From contig ASZI01000253.1 in the NCBI GenBank assembly GCA_000416315.1, positions 1 to 40,210 on the forward strand: 40,210 bases of DNA, in the 5' to 3' direction. The notes beneath the pieces are model-generated. The model searched no databases and was not told the origin of the DNA. It saw nothing but the letters and a program-made list of their open reading frames with translations. Positions 26,335 through 34,809 of the stretch are shown here, piece by piece; position 1 is the stretch's first letter; the number at the start of each line of letters is the position of its first letter. The position numbers and the translations under genes are program-made. Source of the DNA: Osedax symbiont Rs2. Lineage in GTDB: Bacteria > Pseudomonadota > Gammaproteobacteria > Pseudomonadales > Balneatricaceae.

Positions 26335-29300
26335 ATGAAGAAAAGCACTTTTTTAAAGAGAGTAACCGAATCACAACCTTTTTCCGAGTTTTTAAAGACT
26401 GTTCAAGACAATAAAGAAGTACAAATAAAAGAAAGTGTTGGCTCTCTTAGCTCTTTCGCTATATCTGAACTAAGTAAAGAGTTTCAAAAAGTATTAGTTA
26501 TTACGGATACAGAAGAAAATGAGCGCTTTGCAAAAGCTGATCTAGAAGTTATATCTAGCTCAACATTGATCAGCTTCCCTTCTACAAATCACAAACCTTA
26601 TGATACCGATCAGATTATTGATTCAAGCTCATTGGTTTTAAGATCTGAAGCATTAGAAAGCATAAAAGGAAAAGGGAAAAAGATTGTTTTAACTTCGGCT
26701 ATAGCCATTTCAGAGAAAGTAGCTCCACCGCAAGTTCTGGATAAAGTAAGTATTAATGTTGCTAAAGGAGATCACTTAGAGCTCGACAAACTTAAGGAGC
26801 AATTAGTAGACCAAGGATATAATCCTACACGATTTGTAGATGAACCTGGCGACTTCGCTGTTCGTGGTGGAATATTTGATGTATACCCTTTTTCTGGCGA
26901 ATACCCCGTACGATTGGAATTTTTTGGAGATGAACTTGAATCAATTCGCGAATTTGATGCTGACTCCCAAAGATCTGTATCTTTTTTGAATCAAGCCAGA
27001 TTCATTCCTGATCTTACTAATCTTCCTGATTCTGACAAAGATAACTTCCTCTCTTATTTTGATGAAGACACTGCTATTGTTTTGATAAATCCTGAACTGA
27101 TCAAAGCAAATATTCAGGAATTTTATGAGCAATCTGAAAGTGCCTTTAATGATTCTGACAATGAAGACCTATCCTTACCTGAGAATATTTATCTATCTGC
27201 AGAAGAATACTTTACAAGTATCACCAAATTTAATAATAAACTCTATTTTGGAGTCTCTGATAACAAGTCACCTACCTTCAAATTAGGATCTAAACCACAA
27301 CCAGATTTTCATGGAAACTTCGAGTTATTACGAAAGGATATCACCGAACAAAGTAAGTCGGGTAATCACGTCCTCATCTGTTGTGACAATGAAGGTCAGC
27401 AAAAGCGTTTTGAAGAACTATTAGGTGAACCTTCCGATGAATTCAATTATTCATTAGTCATAGAATCTCTACATGAAGGATTTATTTATCCTTCCTCCAA
27501 TCTTTGTGTATACACCGATCATCAGATCTTTAACCGATATTATCGCCCTAAAGTAAAACGCAGAAAGCATAAAGGCGGAATTTCATTTAAAGAACTAAAG
27601 GATCTTAACGTTGGAGATTTCGTCGTTCACGTAGATTACGGAATTGGAAAATTCGCAGGTTTTAAGAAAATTCAGGTAAAGGAAACGGAACAGGAAGTCG
27701 TTGTTCTTATCTATAAAGAGGAATCTGTTCTTTATGTGAATGTAAGCAGCCTTCATAAGCTTCAGAAGTATTCGGGTAAAGAAGGAACAGCACCAAGGGT
27801 TACCAAATTAGGATCTGGAGAATGGGCCCGCAAGAAAGCTCAGACTAAGAAAAAGGTTAAAGATATAGCCAGAGAACTCATCCTCCTCTATGCTAAACGA
27901 AAAGCACAAAAGGCCTATTCTTTTAGTGAGGATACAAGCTGGCAAACCGAAATGGAAGCTAACTTTCAGTATGAAGAAACACCTGATCAAGATGCTGCCA
28001 TTCAAGCTGTTAAACAGGATATGGAAAGCGAGCAACCCATGGACAGACTTATCTGTGGTGATGTTGGCTTTGGAAAAACAGAAGTTGCTGTTAGAGCTGC
28101 CTTCAAAGCTGTTATGGATCATAAACAGGTTGGTGTTCTCGTCCCAACTACGATTCTAGCAGAACAGCATGCTAAGACTTTTAAGAAACGTATGAGTAAG
28201 TTTCCTATATCTGTGGAAGCTCTTTCTAGATTCAGATCAAAGGCAGAACAAACAGCCGTTCTTAAGAAACTGGACGCTGGTGAAGTAGATATCCTAATTG
28301 GAACGCATCGTATTCTTTCTAAGGACATTAAGTTCAAAGATCTAGGATTGATCGTTGTTGATGAAGAACAACGTTTTGGAGTAAGTGCCAAAGAAAAGCT
28401 AAAAGAATTCAGAGCTGCTGTAGATGTGTTAACGCTTACAGCCACTCCTATTCCAAGAACGCTTCAATTTTCTCTTATGGGAGCGCGCGACCTGAGTGTA
28501 ATAAATACTCCACCTCCTAACAGACAGCCTGTATACACCGAAATACATAGCTTTGACGAAGAATTGATCAGGGATGCGATACTTCAGGAAATGAGTCGTG
28601 GCGGACAAGTCTTTTTTATCAATAACCGGGTTAAGAATATTGAAGAAGTTGCAGAAATGATTCGACGCCTTGTTCCCGATGTACGTGTACGATTCGGACA
28701 TGGTCAAATGACAGCCTCACAACTCGAAAAGATCATTGAAGATTTCTATGCTCATAAATTCGATGTACTTGTATCCACAAATATCGTTGAAAACGGTATC
28801 GATATAGCTAATGCTAACACAATTATCATAAACCAAGCAGATAACTTTGGGCTAGCTGAACTACATCAACTTAGAGGTCGTGTTGGTAGATCTAATCGAA
28901 AAGCTTTTTGTTATTTGATTACCCGCCCAATCCAAACTTTAACTCCAGAAGCTAGAAAACGTCTATTGGCTTTAGAAGAATTCTCTGACTTAGGTTCCGG
29001 GTTCAATATCGCTATGCGTGATCTGGATATTCGGGGAGCTGGTAATATTCTGGGTGGCGAACAAAGTGGATTTATCAATGATATTGGCTTTGAATTATAT
29101 TCTAAGATCTTAAATGATGCCGTTAAAGAACTGAAAGAGTCTGAATTCAGTGATATGTTTAAAGGTGTGGAAGCCGAAATAGAATTACCTGAAACCGTTG
29201 TTGAATTTGATCAATCTGCTCTCCTTCCGAATAATTATGTAAGTGATAATGTAGAAAGGCTAAACTTATACCGAAAACTATCTCAAGCTAAAACAGAACA

Positions 29301-29661
29301 AGAGATCGAAGATTGGAAAGAAGAAATCGAAGATCGGTTTGGCCCTGTTCCTAAAGCAGCAAAATACCTTGTTGAAGCAAGCAAAATCAAGCTTTATGCC
29401 TCTCAATGCTTATTCAAAAAAGTTACGATTCGGTCTGAAAGATTGTGGGCAGTATGTCCTAAAGCAGATTCAAAACTCGCTGATCCATTTTATGAAGGTG
29501 GTAAATTTCAAGCTATTTTAAAGCAACTGGAAACACTAAGACCTAATAAATTTCAACTTATTCAGAAGAATGATTCAGTACGATTAGCTATACAGGAAAT
29601 CCCGGATGTTTTTGGAGCTACTAAATTTTTGAAAGATTTATCAGTTAGGGTAAATAAGTAA
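26335..29661 (+). CDS. mfd: Transcription-repair coupling factor Mfd
   Basis: A 1108-residue Mfd, full length for the family. The UvrB-like N-terminal module (about 1-350) contains GDFAVRGGIFDVYP, the RNA-polymerase-binding domain follows (FVVHVDYGIGKFAG near 430), then a RecG-like superfamily 2 motor with Walker A GDVGFGKTE (about 575) and DEEQ box (about 676). Motif VI includes QLRGRVGRSNRKAFCYL. The TRCF C-terminal domain completes the protein. It removes stalled RNA polymerase from damaged DNA and recruits UvrA. It appears intact. The downstream 29665-29736 palindrome may help end transcription. Confidence 0.96.
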   Translation: MKKSTFLKRVTESQPFSEFLKTVQDNKEVQIKESVGSLSSFAISELSKEFQKVLVITDTEENERFAKADLEVISSSTLISFPSTNHKPYDTDQIIDSSSLVLRSEALESIKGKGKKIVLTSAIAISEKVAPPQVLDKVSINVAKGDHLELDKLKEQLVDQGYNPTRFVDEPGDFAVRGGIFDVYPFSGEYPVRLEFFGDELESIREFDADSQRSVSFLNQARFIPDLTNLPDSDKDNFLSYFDEDTAIVLINPELIKANIQEFYEQSESAFNDSDNEDLSLPENIYLSAEEYFTSITKFNNKLYFGVSDNKSPTFKLGSKPQPDFHGNFELLRKDITEQSKSGNHVLICCDNEGQQKRFEELLGEPSDEFNYSLVIESLHEGFIYPSSNLCVYTDHQIFNRYYRPKVKRRKHKGGISFKELKDLNVGDFVVHVDYGIGKFAGFKKIQVKETEQEVVVLIYKEESVLYVNVSSLHKLQKYSGKEGTAPRVTKLGSGEWARKKAQTKKKVKDIARELILLYAKRKAQKAYSFSEDTSWQTEMEANFQYEETPDQDAAIQAVKQDMESEQPMDRLICGDVGFGKTEVAVRAAFKAVMDHKQVGVLVPTTILAEQHAKTFKKRMSKFPISVEALSRFRSKAEQTAVLKKLDAGEVDILIGTHRILSKDIKFKDLGLIVVDEEQRFGVSAKEKLKEFRAAVDVLTLTATPIPRTLQFSLMGARDLSVINTPPPNRQPVYTEIHSFDEELIRDAILQEMSRGGQVFFINNRVKNIEEVAEMIRRLVPDVRVRFGHGQMTASQLEKIIEDFYAHKFDVLVSTNIVENGIDIANANTIIINQADNFGLAELHQLRGRVGRSNRKAFCYLITRPIQTLTPEARKRLLALEEFSDLGSGFNIAMRDLDIRGAGNILGGEQSGFINDIGFELYSKILNDAVKELKESEFSDMFKGVEAEIELPETVVEFDQSALLPNNYVSDNVERLNLYRKLSQAKTEQEIEDWKEEIEDRFGPVPKAAKYLVEASKIKLYASQCLFKKVTIRSERLWAVCPKADSKLADPFYEGGKFQAILKQLETLRPNKFQLIQKNDSVRLAIQEIPDVFGATKFLKDLSVRVNK

Positions 29662-29664
29662 TAA

Positions 29665-29736
29665 GTCATCCTGAGGATACTTCCGAAGGATCTCATGGAC
29701 TATTCAGTAAGATTCTTAGTTTTCACTCAGAATGAC
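29665..29736. repeat. Palindromic interspersed repeat, GTCATnCTGAG arms
   Basis: GTCATCCTGAG (29665-29675) and CTCAGAATGAC (29726-29736) are inverted with one mismatch, and the two halves can be aligned further inward (GAAGGATCT on one arm, AAGAATCTT on the other when reverse-complemented). Elements with this GTCATTCTGAG...GAATCT layout are common in intergenic DNA of Bacteroidota and relatives, in my recollection. It fills most of the gap between mfd and the Sua5/TsaC gene, so its transcript could form a long hairpin that ends or protects the mfd message. Confidence 0.65.
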
Positions 29737-29762
29737 TAGTAATTAATTGGATTTTATTACCT

Positions 29763-30695
29763 TTGATTGTGAACATTGATCAAAAATACATCAACGCCAT
29801 TAAATTCGGCGAAGTAGTCGCATTCCCAACAGAAACTGTGTATGGGCTTGGAGCCGATGCCTGGAATCCTGAAGCGATAGCAAAAGTATTTAAAACTAAA
29901 GGTCGTCCTTCTGATAACCCTTTGATTGTTCATGTAGCTGACCCAAGCCAAATAAATGATTTTGCTTCGTCTATTCCAGAAGCAGCTCAACTACTTATTG
30001 AAGAATTCTGGCCAGGTCCATTAACTTTGGTATTTAACAAAAGACCAGAGGTATTAGACGCTGTAACCGCAGGACTAAATACAGTTGCTATACGAATGCC
30101 TTCCAATGAAATAGCTTTATCACTTATTGCTAATACTAACCCTCTTGTTGCGCCAAGTGCCAACAAATCAGGTACGCCTAGCCCAACAAAGTATACACAT
30201 GTTAAAGCCGATTTTGATGATTCAGTGTTGATCATAAATGGAGGCTCAACTCAAGTAGGACTGGAATCTACAGTGCTTGACGTTACAGGTACTGAACCAA
30301 TGATCTTACGGCCTGGTGTAATTGGAAAAGAAGATATAGAAAGAGTACTCGGCCAAAAGATCTCTGTTGATGACAGCAATTCAGAACAGCCTAAAAGTCC
30401 AGGACAAAAATATTCCCATTATAAACCGAAAGCTGAAATTCAATGGTTGAATTCTGATCACGATCTTGAAGATTCCTCTTCCCTTTTCCTGCTTTTAAAT
30501 ACTGAATTTGAGCAATCTAATATTATCAATTATGATCAAGACTTTGATCTATTAGCCAGAGAGCTTTATGATCGATTCCGGCAAGCTGATATAGATGGCT
30601 ATAAACAGGTAGTTATAGAACCGTTCGATGATAGATATGAATCTACCATAATTCCTGCATTGTTGAATAGGATCGAAAAAGCTACTTCTCTTTAA
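29763..30695 (+). CDS. tsaC: L-threonylcarbamoyladenylate synthase, Sua5 type
   Basis: A 310-residue Sua5-like enzyme: the YrdC domain (about 10-200) has FPTETVYGLGADA, the KxR Lys/Arg pair in KTKGRPSDNPL, and SANKSG. After the linker SPGQKYSHYKPKAEI (about 213-227), a Sua5 C-terminal domain follows to the end. It makes threonylcarbamoyl-AMP from threonine, bicarbonate and ATP for the t6A tRNA modification at position 37. No ATG is usable: the frame opens with TTG at 29763 and then GTG at 29769; an in-frame stop lies just upstream. Either could be the true start; GTG would shorten the protein by two residues. Confidence 0.93.
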   Translation: MIVNIDQKYINAIKFGEVVAFPTETVYGLGADAWNPEAIAKVFKTKGRPSDNPLIVHVADPSQINDFASSIPEAAQLLIEEFWPGPLTLVFNKRPEVLDAVTAGLNTVAIRMPSNEIALSLIANTNPLVAPSANKSGTPSPTKYTHVKADFDDSVLIINGGSTQVGLESTVLDVTGTEPMILRPGVIGKEDIERVLGQKISVDDSNSEQPKSPGQKYSHYKPKAEIQWLNSDHDLEDSSSLFLLLNTEFEQSNIINYDQDFDLLARELYDRFRQADIDGYKQVVIEPFDDRYESTIIPALLNRIEKATSL

Positions 30696-30855
30696 TCAAT
30701 AGCATTTACCGATTTAATTAAGCGTATATTAAGCCTACTTCAATAGTATATGAGAATAGGGTTGCCACGGCACATGTATGCTATCTACAATTTAAATTGA
30801 GAATTTTTTCTGAGCTCTATCTTCAACATTCTCCCCTTCTTTCTTACTTATACAT

Positions 30856-32127
30856 ATGAAATTCCACGATCTTCAAATTATTGAACCTATCCTAAAGGCT
30901 CTTAAAAGCCAAGGTTATGATCAACCTACACCGATTCAAGAACAATCTATTCCTATTCTACTGGCGAAAAATGACCTGCTTGGTTGTGCACAAACCGGTA
31001 CAGGAAAAACTGCAGCTTTCGCAATACCAATTCTTCAACACTTAGTAAACTCACACAATCCTGACACTGAGAGACGGAATATTAAGTCTTTGGTGATTAC
31101 GCCAACCAGAGAATTAGCCATTCAGATCGCTGACAGCTTTACGACCTATGGACAATTTACTGAGATCAAAAATACCGTTATTTATGGCGGAGTTAAGCAG
31201 CAAAAGCAGGTAAAACGCCTCAAAGCAGGTATTGATATATTAGTAGCCACGCCGGGAAGATTACTAGATCTTATGAATCAGGGATTTGTCTCGCTGAATG
31301 ATGTAGAATATTTTGTTTTAGATGAAGCAGACCAGATGCTTGATATGGGTTTTATTCATGATATTAAGAAGGTTATCGCTAGATTGCCAAGGAAAAGGCA
31401 ATCTCTTTTCTTCTCTGCTACCATGCCTTCAGCTATTATTAATCTTTCGGAATCTATTCTTGGGAACCCTAAAAGAGTAACTATAACTCCAGAAAAAGCA
31501 ACCGCAGAGAAAGTTGAACAGCATCTTTATTATGTTAACAAAGGGAATAAGATCAAATTATTGGTTCATCTTCTTGCAACAGATGTAATTACTTCCTCTA
31601 TTGTATTCTCAAGAACTAAGCATGGCGCAAATAAGATCGTTAAGCTGCTGTTAAATGCGGATATTAGTGCAGAAGCCATTCATGGCAATAAGTCTCAACC
31701 AGCCCGACAAAGAGCATTGGCAAACTTCAAGGATGGAACCACTAGAATTCTTGTTGCCACCGATATTGCGGCTCGTGGAATTGATGTGGATGATATTTCA
31801 CATGTTATTAATTATGACCTTCCTAATATTCCTGAAACATATGTTCACCGTATTGGAAGAACAGGGAGAGCTAATGCTAGCGGAATAGCCCTCTCCTTTT
31901 GTGCGGTTGATGAAAGGCCTTTTTTACGCGATATTCAGAGATTGATTAATCAGGAAATTGAAGTGGTTGCTAATCATCCATATCCGGATGACACTCAAGA
32001 ACAACTTCCTCCTTCTAAAAAAGGATCTAATGCTAACAGATCCAAGAGCAATAGCAGTAGAAATCCTCGAAGGAAAAATTGCAGTAGCCGAAATGCCCGT
32101 AACTCGAGATCAAGAAATAGAAACTAA
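30856..32127 (+). CDS. DEAD-box RNA helicase with Ser/Arg/Asn-rich tail
   Basis: A 423-residue helicase with the complete motif set: Q motif (PTPIQEQ, 24-30), motif I AQTGTGKT (45-52), PTRELA, DEAD (156-159), SAT (FFSATMP), and HRIGRTGRA in the second RecA domain. The core ends near 370 and is followed by a short basic tail made almost only of Ser, Arg, Asn and Lys. Such tails help RhlE/CsdA-type helicases bind RNA. The likely roles are ribosome assembly and RNA turnover, often in the cold; which paralogue it is cannot be told. This is the last gene that fits the left-hand organism; its stop is one base before the tandem repeat at 32128. Confidence 0.94.
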   Translation: MKFHDLQIIEPILKALKSQGYDQPTPIQEQSIPILLAKNDLLGCAQTGTGKTAAFAIPILQHLVNSHNPDTERRNIKSLVITPTRELAIQIADSFTTYGQFTEIKNTVIYGGVKQQKQVKRLKAGIDILVATPGRLLDLMNQGFVSLNDVEYFVLDEADQMLDMGFIHDIKKVIARLPRKRQSLFFSATMPSAIINLSESILGNPKRVTITPEKATAEKVEQHLYYVNKGNKIKLLVHLLATDVITSSIVFSRTKHGANKIVKLLLNADISAEAIHGNKSQPARQRALANFKDGTTRILVATDIAARGIDVDDISHVINYDLPNIPETYVHRIGRTGRANASGIALSFCAVDERPFLRDIQRLINQEIEVVANHPYPDDTQEQLPPSKKGSNANRSKSNSSRNPRRKNCSSRNARNSRSRNRN

Positions 32128-32151
32128 GATAGCTGATAGCTGATAGCTGAT
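32128..32151. repeat. GATAGCT tandem repeat at the junction of two DNA types
   Basis: Three full copies and a fragment of the 7-base unit GATAGCT lie between the stop of the helicase gene (32125-32127) and the stop of the next gene, whose TGA on the minus strand covers 32153-32151. Gene content, codon use and base composition change across this point. A short repeat of this kind can mislead an assembler. Confidence 0.8.
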
Positions 32152-33029
32152 CACTGTACCCCCGCCACAATAGTCGCCATAGTAACTTCCAATAAAGCTT
32201 TGTAATTAGGCACAGGACCGTCGGCGCCACTGAGTGAATCCACATACAGAACCCCTGCATATTTACTGCCTGTTTCTCTTGCTACTTGTTTGGCTGGCTT
32301 GTCTGAGACGGTACTTTCAGAAAACACAGCAACTATATTGTGTTTTTTGACCTGGTCAATGACGTTGCGCATTTGCAGAGGGGAGCCTTGTGCATCGGCA
32401 TTGATAGGCCAGATAAATAATTCTTTAAGCCCCAAGTCACGGGCCAGATAACTAAATGCTCCCTCGCTGGTCACCAAATAGCGACGCGACTCTGGCAGGG
32501 CAGCTATCTGCTGCTTGTAAGGTTTGACTAAGGCTGTGATCTCAGCGCTGTAACGTTTGGCGTTGGCTCTAAAAAAACTGCTGTGCTCAGGCGCGGCACG
32601 CGACAGTGCCGCAGTGATGTTTTCAATATAGATTAAGGCATTGTCAGCCGACATCCATGCGTGTGGGTTAGGCTTGCCCTGGTATTCTCCGCCGTTGATG
32701 TCCATCGGTGTAATACCTCTAGTTAACAACACTTTGGGAATGCCTTCGATATTGCGATAAAACTTTTCAAACCATAACTCTAAATTCATACCGTGCCACA
32801 AAATCAAATCGGCACCTTGGGTTTTAATGATATCTCTGGGCGTAGGTTGATAGTTGTGAATTTCTGCGCCCGCTTTGGTAATAGAAACAACTTGGGCTTT
32901 ATCTTTGGCAATTTGCTGGGCCATGTCGGCAAAAATGGTAAAAGTAGTCACAACTTTTAGAGGTTTGGCCTGCAGATCGATACTGATAATAACCAACAGG
33001 CTGCTGATAAGTAGTTTGCAAAAGGGCAT
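32151..33029 (-). CDS. Metal ABC transporter substrate-binding protein, SitA/YfeA-like
   Basis: A 292-residue periplasmic binding protein (signal peptide about 1-21, ending LQA). Metal ligands of the cluster A-I family are visible: H58 (IHNYQPTP), H123 (NPHAWMS), E238 (FSESTVSDKP) and D264 (YVDSLSG). The His-His-Glu-Asp set and the absence of a His-rich loop favour Mn or Fe over Zn (ZnuA has three His). Its ATPase and permease partners would normally follow; instead the gene ends at the 32128-32151 repeat, so the operon seems to be cut. The last residues before the TGA (ATIVAGVQ) fit a nearly natural C-terminus. A Fur-like operator lies upstream at 33098-33134. Confidence 0.9.
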   Translation of the reverse strand: MPFCKLLISSLLVIISIDLQAKPLKVVTTFTIFADMAQQIAKDKAQVVSITKAGAEIHNYQPTPRDIIKTQGADLILWHGMNLELWFEKFYRNIEGIPKVLLTRGITPMDINGGEYQGKPNPHAWMSADNALIYIENITAALSRAAPEHSSFFRANAKRYSAEITALVKPYKQQIAALPESRRYLVTSEGAFSYLARDLGLKELFIWPINADAQGSPLQMRNVIDQVKKHNIVAVFSESTVSDKPAKQVARETGSKYAGVLYVDSLSGADGPVPNYKALLEVTMATIVAGVQ

Positions 33030-33097
33030 TAATCTTCCTAATAATAGTTAGAGACGCTGGGATTTAACCGCGAGAACAAGCTCAACAAACGCCAAAA

Positions 33098-33134
33098 CTT
33101 ATTCTAAATGATAATATAAATCATTTAGAATAAG
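33098..33134 (-). promoter_or_regulatory. Candidate Fur-family operator for the metal-binding gene
   Basis: A perfect 15-bp inverted repeat, CTTATTCTAAATGAT and ATCATTTAGAATAAG, with a 7-base A/T spacer lies 69-105 bases upstream of the metal-binding gene. Its centre reads TGATAATATAAATCA, which matches the 7-1-7 Fur pattern TGATAATNATTATCA at 11 of 14 symmetrical positions. The AAATG...CATTT spacing also resembles Zur sites. The Mn/Fe type of the gene product makes Fur, Mur or an MntR-like regulator plausible. The metal that is sensed cannot be read from the site. Confidence 0.6.
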
Positions 33135-33246
33135 ATTAACATATATTAGTCGCACTATTTTTTGCTATTGTGATGGCTGTTAATCGCAGTAGCAAAAGAG
33201 ACATTTAGCAGCGAATAAACAGTGGATGAAGCGCATTGGGGATTGG

Positions 33247-33942
33247 CTACTTGTAAAAACAGGAAAATTTTAAGAAATGCAGAATTTTCTGGATGACTTG
33301 TTTGTTATTCATCATAAAAGGATGAGTGACAGGCAGTACCAGATGGTCTTGCATCCCGGGTAGTTTGGTCGATGCTACAGTCACTTTACCGTCATTGGCT
33401 GTAGGTAGCAGAGTCGAAAGTAACAAGTTAATGCTACGATTACCGGCAATAATGCCCAGCGAGAAATTAGCATCCGGCAAACTGTTGACTATAGCTTTGC
33501 TGTCAGTGCCCAGCTGCATCCCGGCAGGGCCGTTAATCCAGCCAAATAAAGGGATTGATTTGAGCTTGTCGACAATCTGGCTGCCCTGGTTTGGAGGTCC
33601 TAACATCACAACATTGCCAAGCTTTTCGATAGTATTATTGGCTAAATATTGCCGTAACAGTATGCCGCCCATGGAATGCGTGACAAAGTGAACCTTAGCG
33701 GTTGCAGGACACTGCTGTAACGACTGCTTAATAATATCTTGGGCCAGTGTTTCTATCGACGCTTTGGTCGACGGGTAGCTTAGGTTGACCACCGAATAAC
33801 CTTGCAGGGTTAAAACCTTAGCCAGTCTTCTAAAGGATGCTTTTGTCCGAGCCAGGCCGTGTAATAAGATCACAGCTTCGTTGTTATGCTGCTCTTTACT
33901 GCGTTGATATGCATAAGCGTTGTATTTTGGATCCTGCTGCAT
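33247..33942 (-). CDS. Cytosolic alpha/beta hydrolase (lipase/esterase-like)
   Basis: A 231-residue hydrolase counted from the ATG at 33942; a TTG at 33957 in the same frame would add five residues and overlap the sseA end. The oxyanion region LLHGLARTK lies near residue 27, the nucleophile is in THSMGG, and the acid and base are probably the Asp of TANDGKV and the His of VTHPFMM. No signal peptide is present, so it should be cytosolic. The fold resembles short lipase-class or PGAP1-like hydrolases, and the substrate is unknown. It follows sseA by four bases, as the last gene of the minus-strand operon. Confidence 0.85.
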   Translation of the reverse strand: MQQDPKYNAYAYQRSKEQHNNEAVILLHGLARTKASFRRLAKVLTLQGYSVVNLSYPSTKASIETLAQDIIKQSLQQCPATAKVHFVTHSMGGILLRQYLANNTIEKLGNVVMLGPPNQGSQIVDKLKSIPLFGWINGPAGMQLGTDSKAIVNSLPDANFSLGIIAGNRSINLLLSTLLPTANDGKVTVASTKLPGMQDHLVLPVTHPFMMNNKQVIQKILHFLKFSCFYK

Positions 33943-33946
33943 TGTC

Positions 33947-34783
33947 TTACACTTCAATCGGCAACCTATGATCAGCGCCCCAGTCGGTCCAGGAGCCGTC
34001 GTAAACTGACAAATTGCTATAACCTAGCCCCCATGCAGCCATTAAAGTAATACAGGCAGTGACCCCGGAGCCACAGCTGAAAATATAATGTTGATCTTTG
34101 TAGGGCATCAGTTGTGCAAATTGTTGTTTTAGTGCCTGGGAGCTAACCAGCTCACCTGCAGAGACTATCTCGCTAAAGGGGAAGTTGATCGAGTTTGGAA
34201 TGTGCCCGGATCTTAGTCCAGCGCGGGTCTCTAATTCACGCCCATAAAAACGCTCAGCTGATCTGACATCAATGACAGTGCTCTCGGCTGTATCTGCATG
34301 GCCCTCAATAGCGGTTAATACTTGTGCGCCATTGACAAAATAATCTGACTCGAACACAGCAGAAAAATTTCCGGGACTGATGTCTGATCTTGGCTGGGCA
34401 GTCGTAGGCAAGTTTTTTTCCAACCATTTTGGCAGCCCCCCCGCCAATACATACACTTCGTGTAACCCCATAGATTTGAACATCCACCAAGCTCTGGGGG
34501 CATAGAATAAGCCGCGTTGATCGTAGACAATGATTTTACTTTGTTGATTAATGCCCAGCAATCTTGCCCGCTCAGTAAAATGTTTGTCACTGGGCATAGT
34601 ACAAGGCAGGCTGGCACTGGGATCACAAAACACTTGGGAATAATCAAAAACCTGACTGTTGGGGATATAGACAGTGCTATTATCCAGAGCCGTTAGGATA
34701 CTGGCATCCAGCACAATTATATTGGGATCCAGGTAGTGACTTGCCAGCCAAGACACTGATACGAATGAGTTATTAGCGTTCAT
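33947..34783 (-). CDS. sseA: 3-mercaptopyruvate sulfurtransferase (SseA-type)
   Basis: A 278-residue protein made of two rhodanese domains. The first (about 8-125) is inactive and the second (about 160-275) carries the catalytic loop CGSGVT with C237. CG[ST]GV is the loop of mercaptopyruvate sulfurtransferases; thiosulfate rhodaneses have a basic loop (CRKGV). It moves sulfur from 3-mercaptopyruvate to a thiol or cyanide. R189 to R191 (TRAGLRSGHIP) resembles the substrate-binding Arg segment. The start is ATG, 26 bases after the GDYXXLXY gene. Confidence 0.92.
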   Translation of the reverse strand: MNANNSFVSVSWLASHYLDPNIIVLDASILTALDNSTVYIPNSQVFDYSQVFCDPSASLPCTMPSDKHFTERARLLGINQQSKIIVYDQRGLFYAPRAWWMFKSMGLHEVYVLAGGLPKWLEKNLPTTAQPRSDISPGNFSAVFESDYFVNGAQVLTAIEGHADTAESTVIDVRSAERFYGRELETRAGLRSGHIPNSINFPFSEIVSAGELVSSQALKQQFAQLMPYKDQHYIFSCGSGVTACITLMAAWGLGYSNLSVYDGSWTDWGADHRLPIEV

Positions 34784-34809
34784 CTGAAATTCTCCTTACC
34801 GTCTGCCGA

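Noticed and set aside
33326-33691. 121-codon plus-strand frame
   Set aside because: It is antisense to the alpha/beta hydrolase, which has clear catalytic motifs; the protein has no recognisable features.
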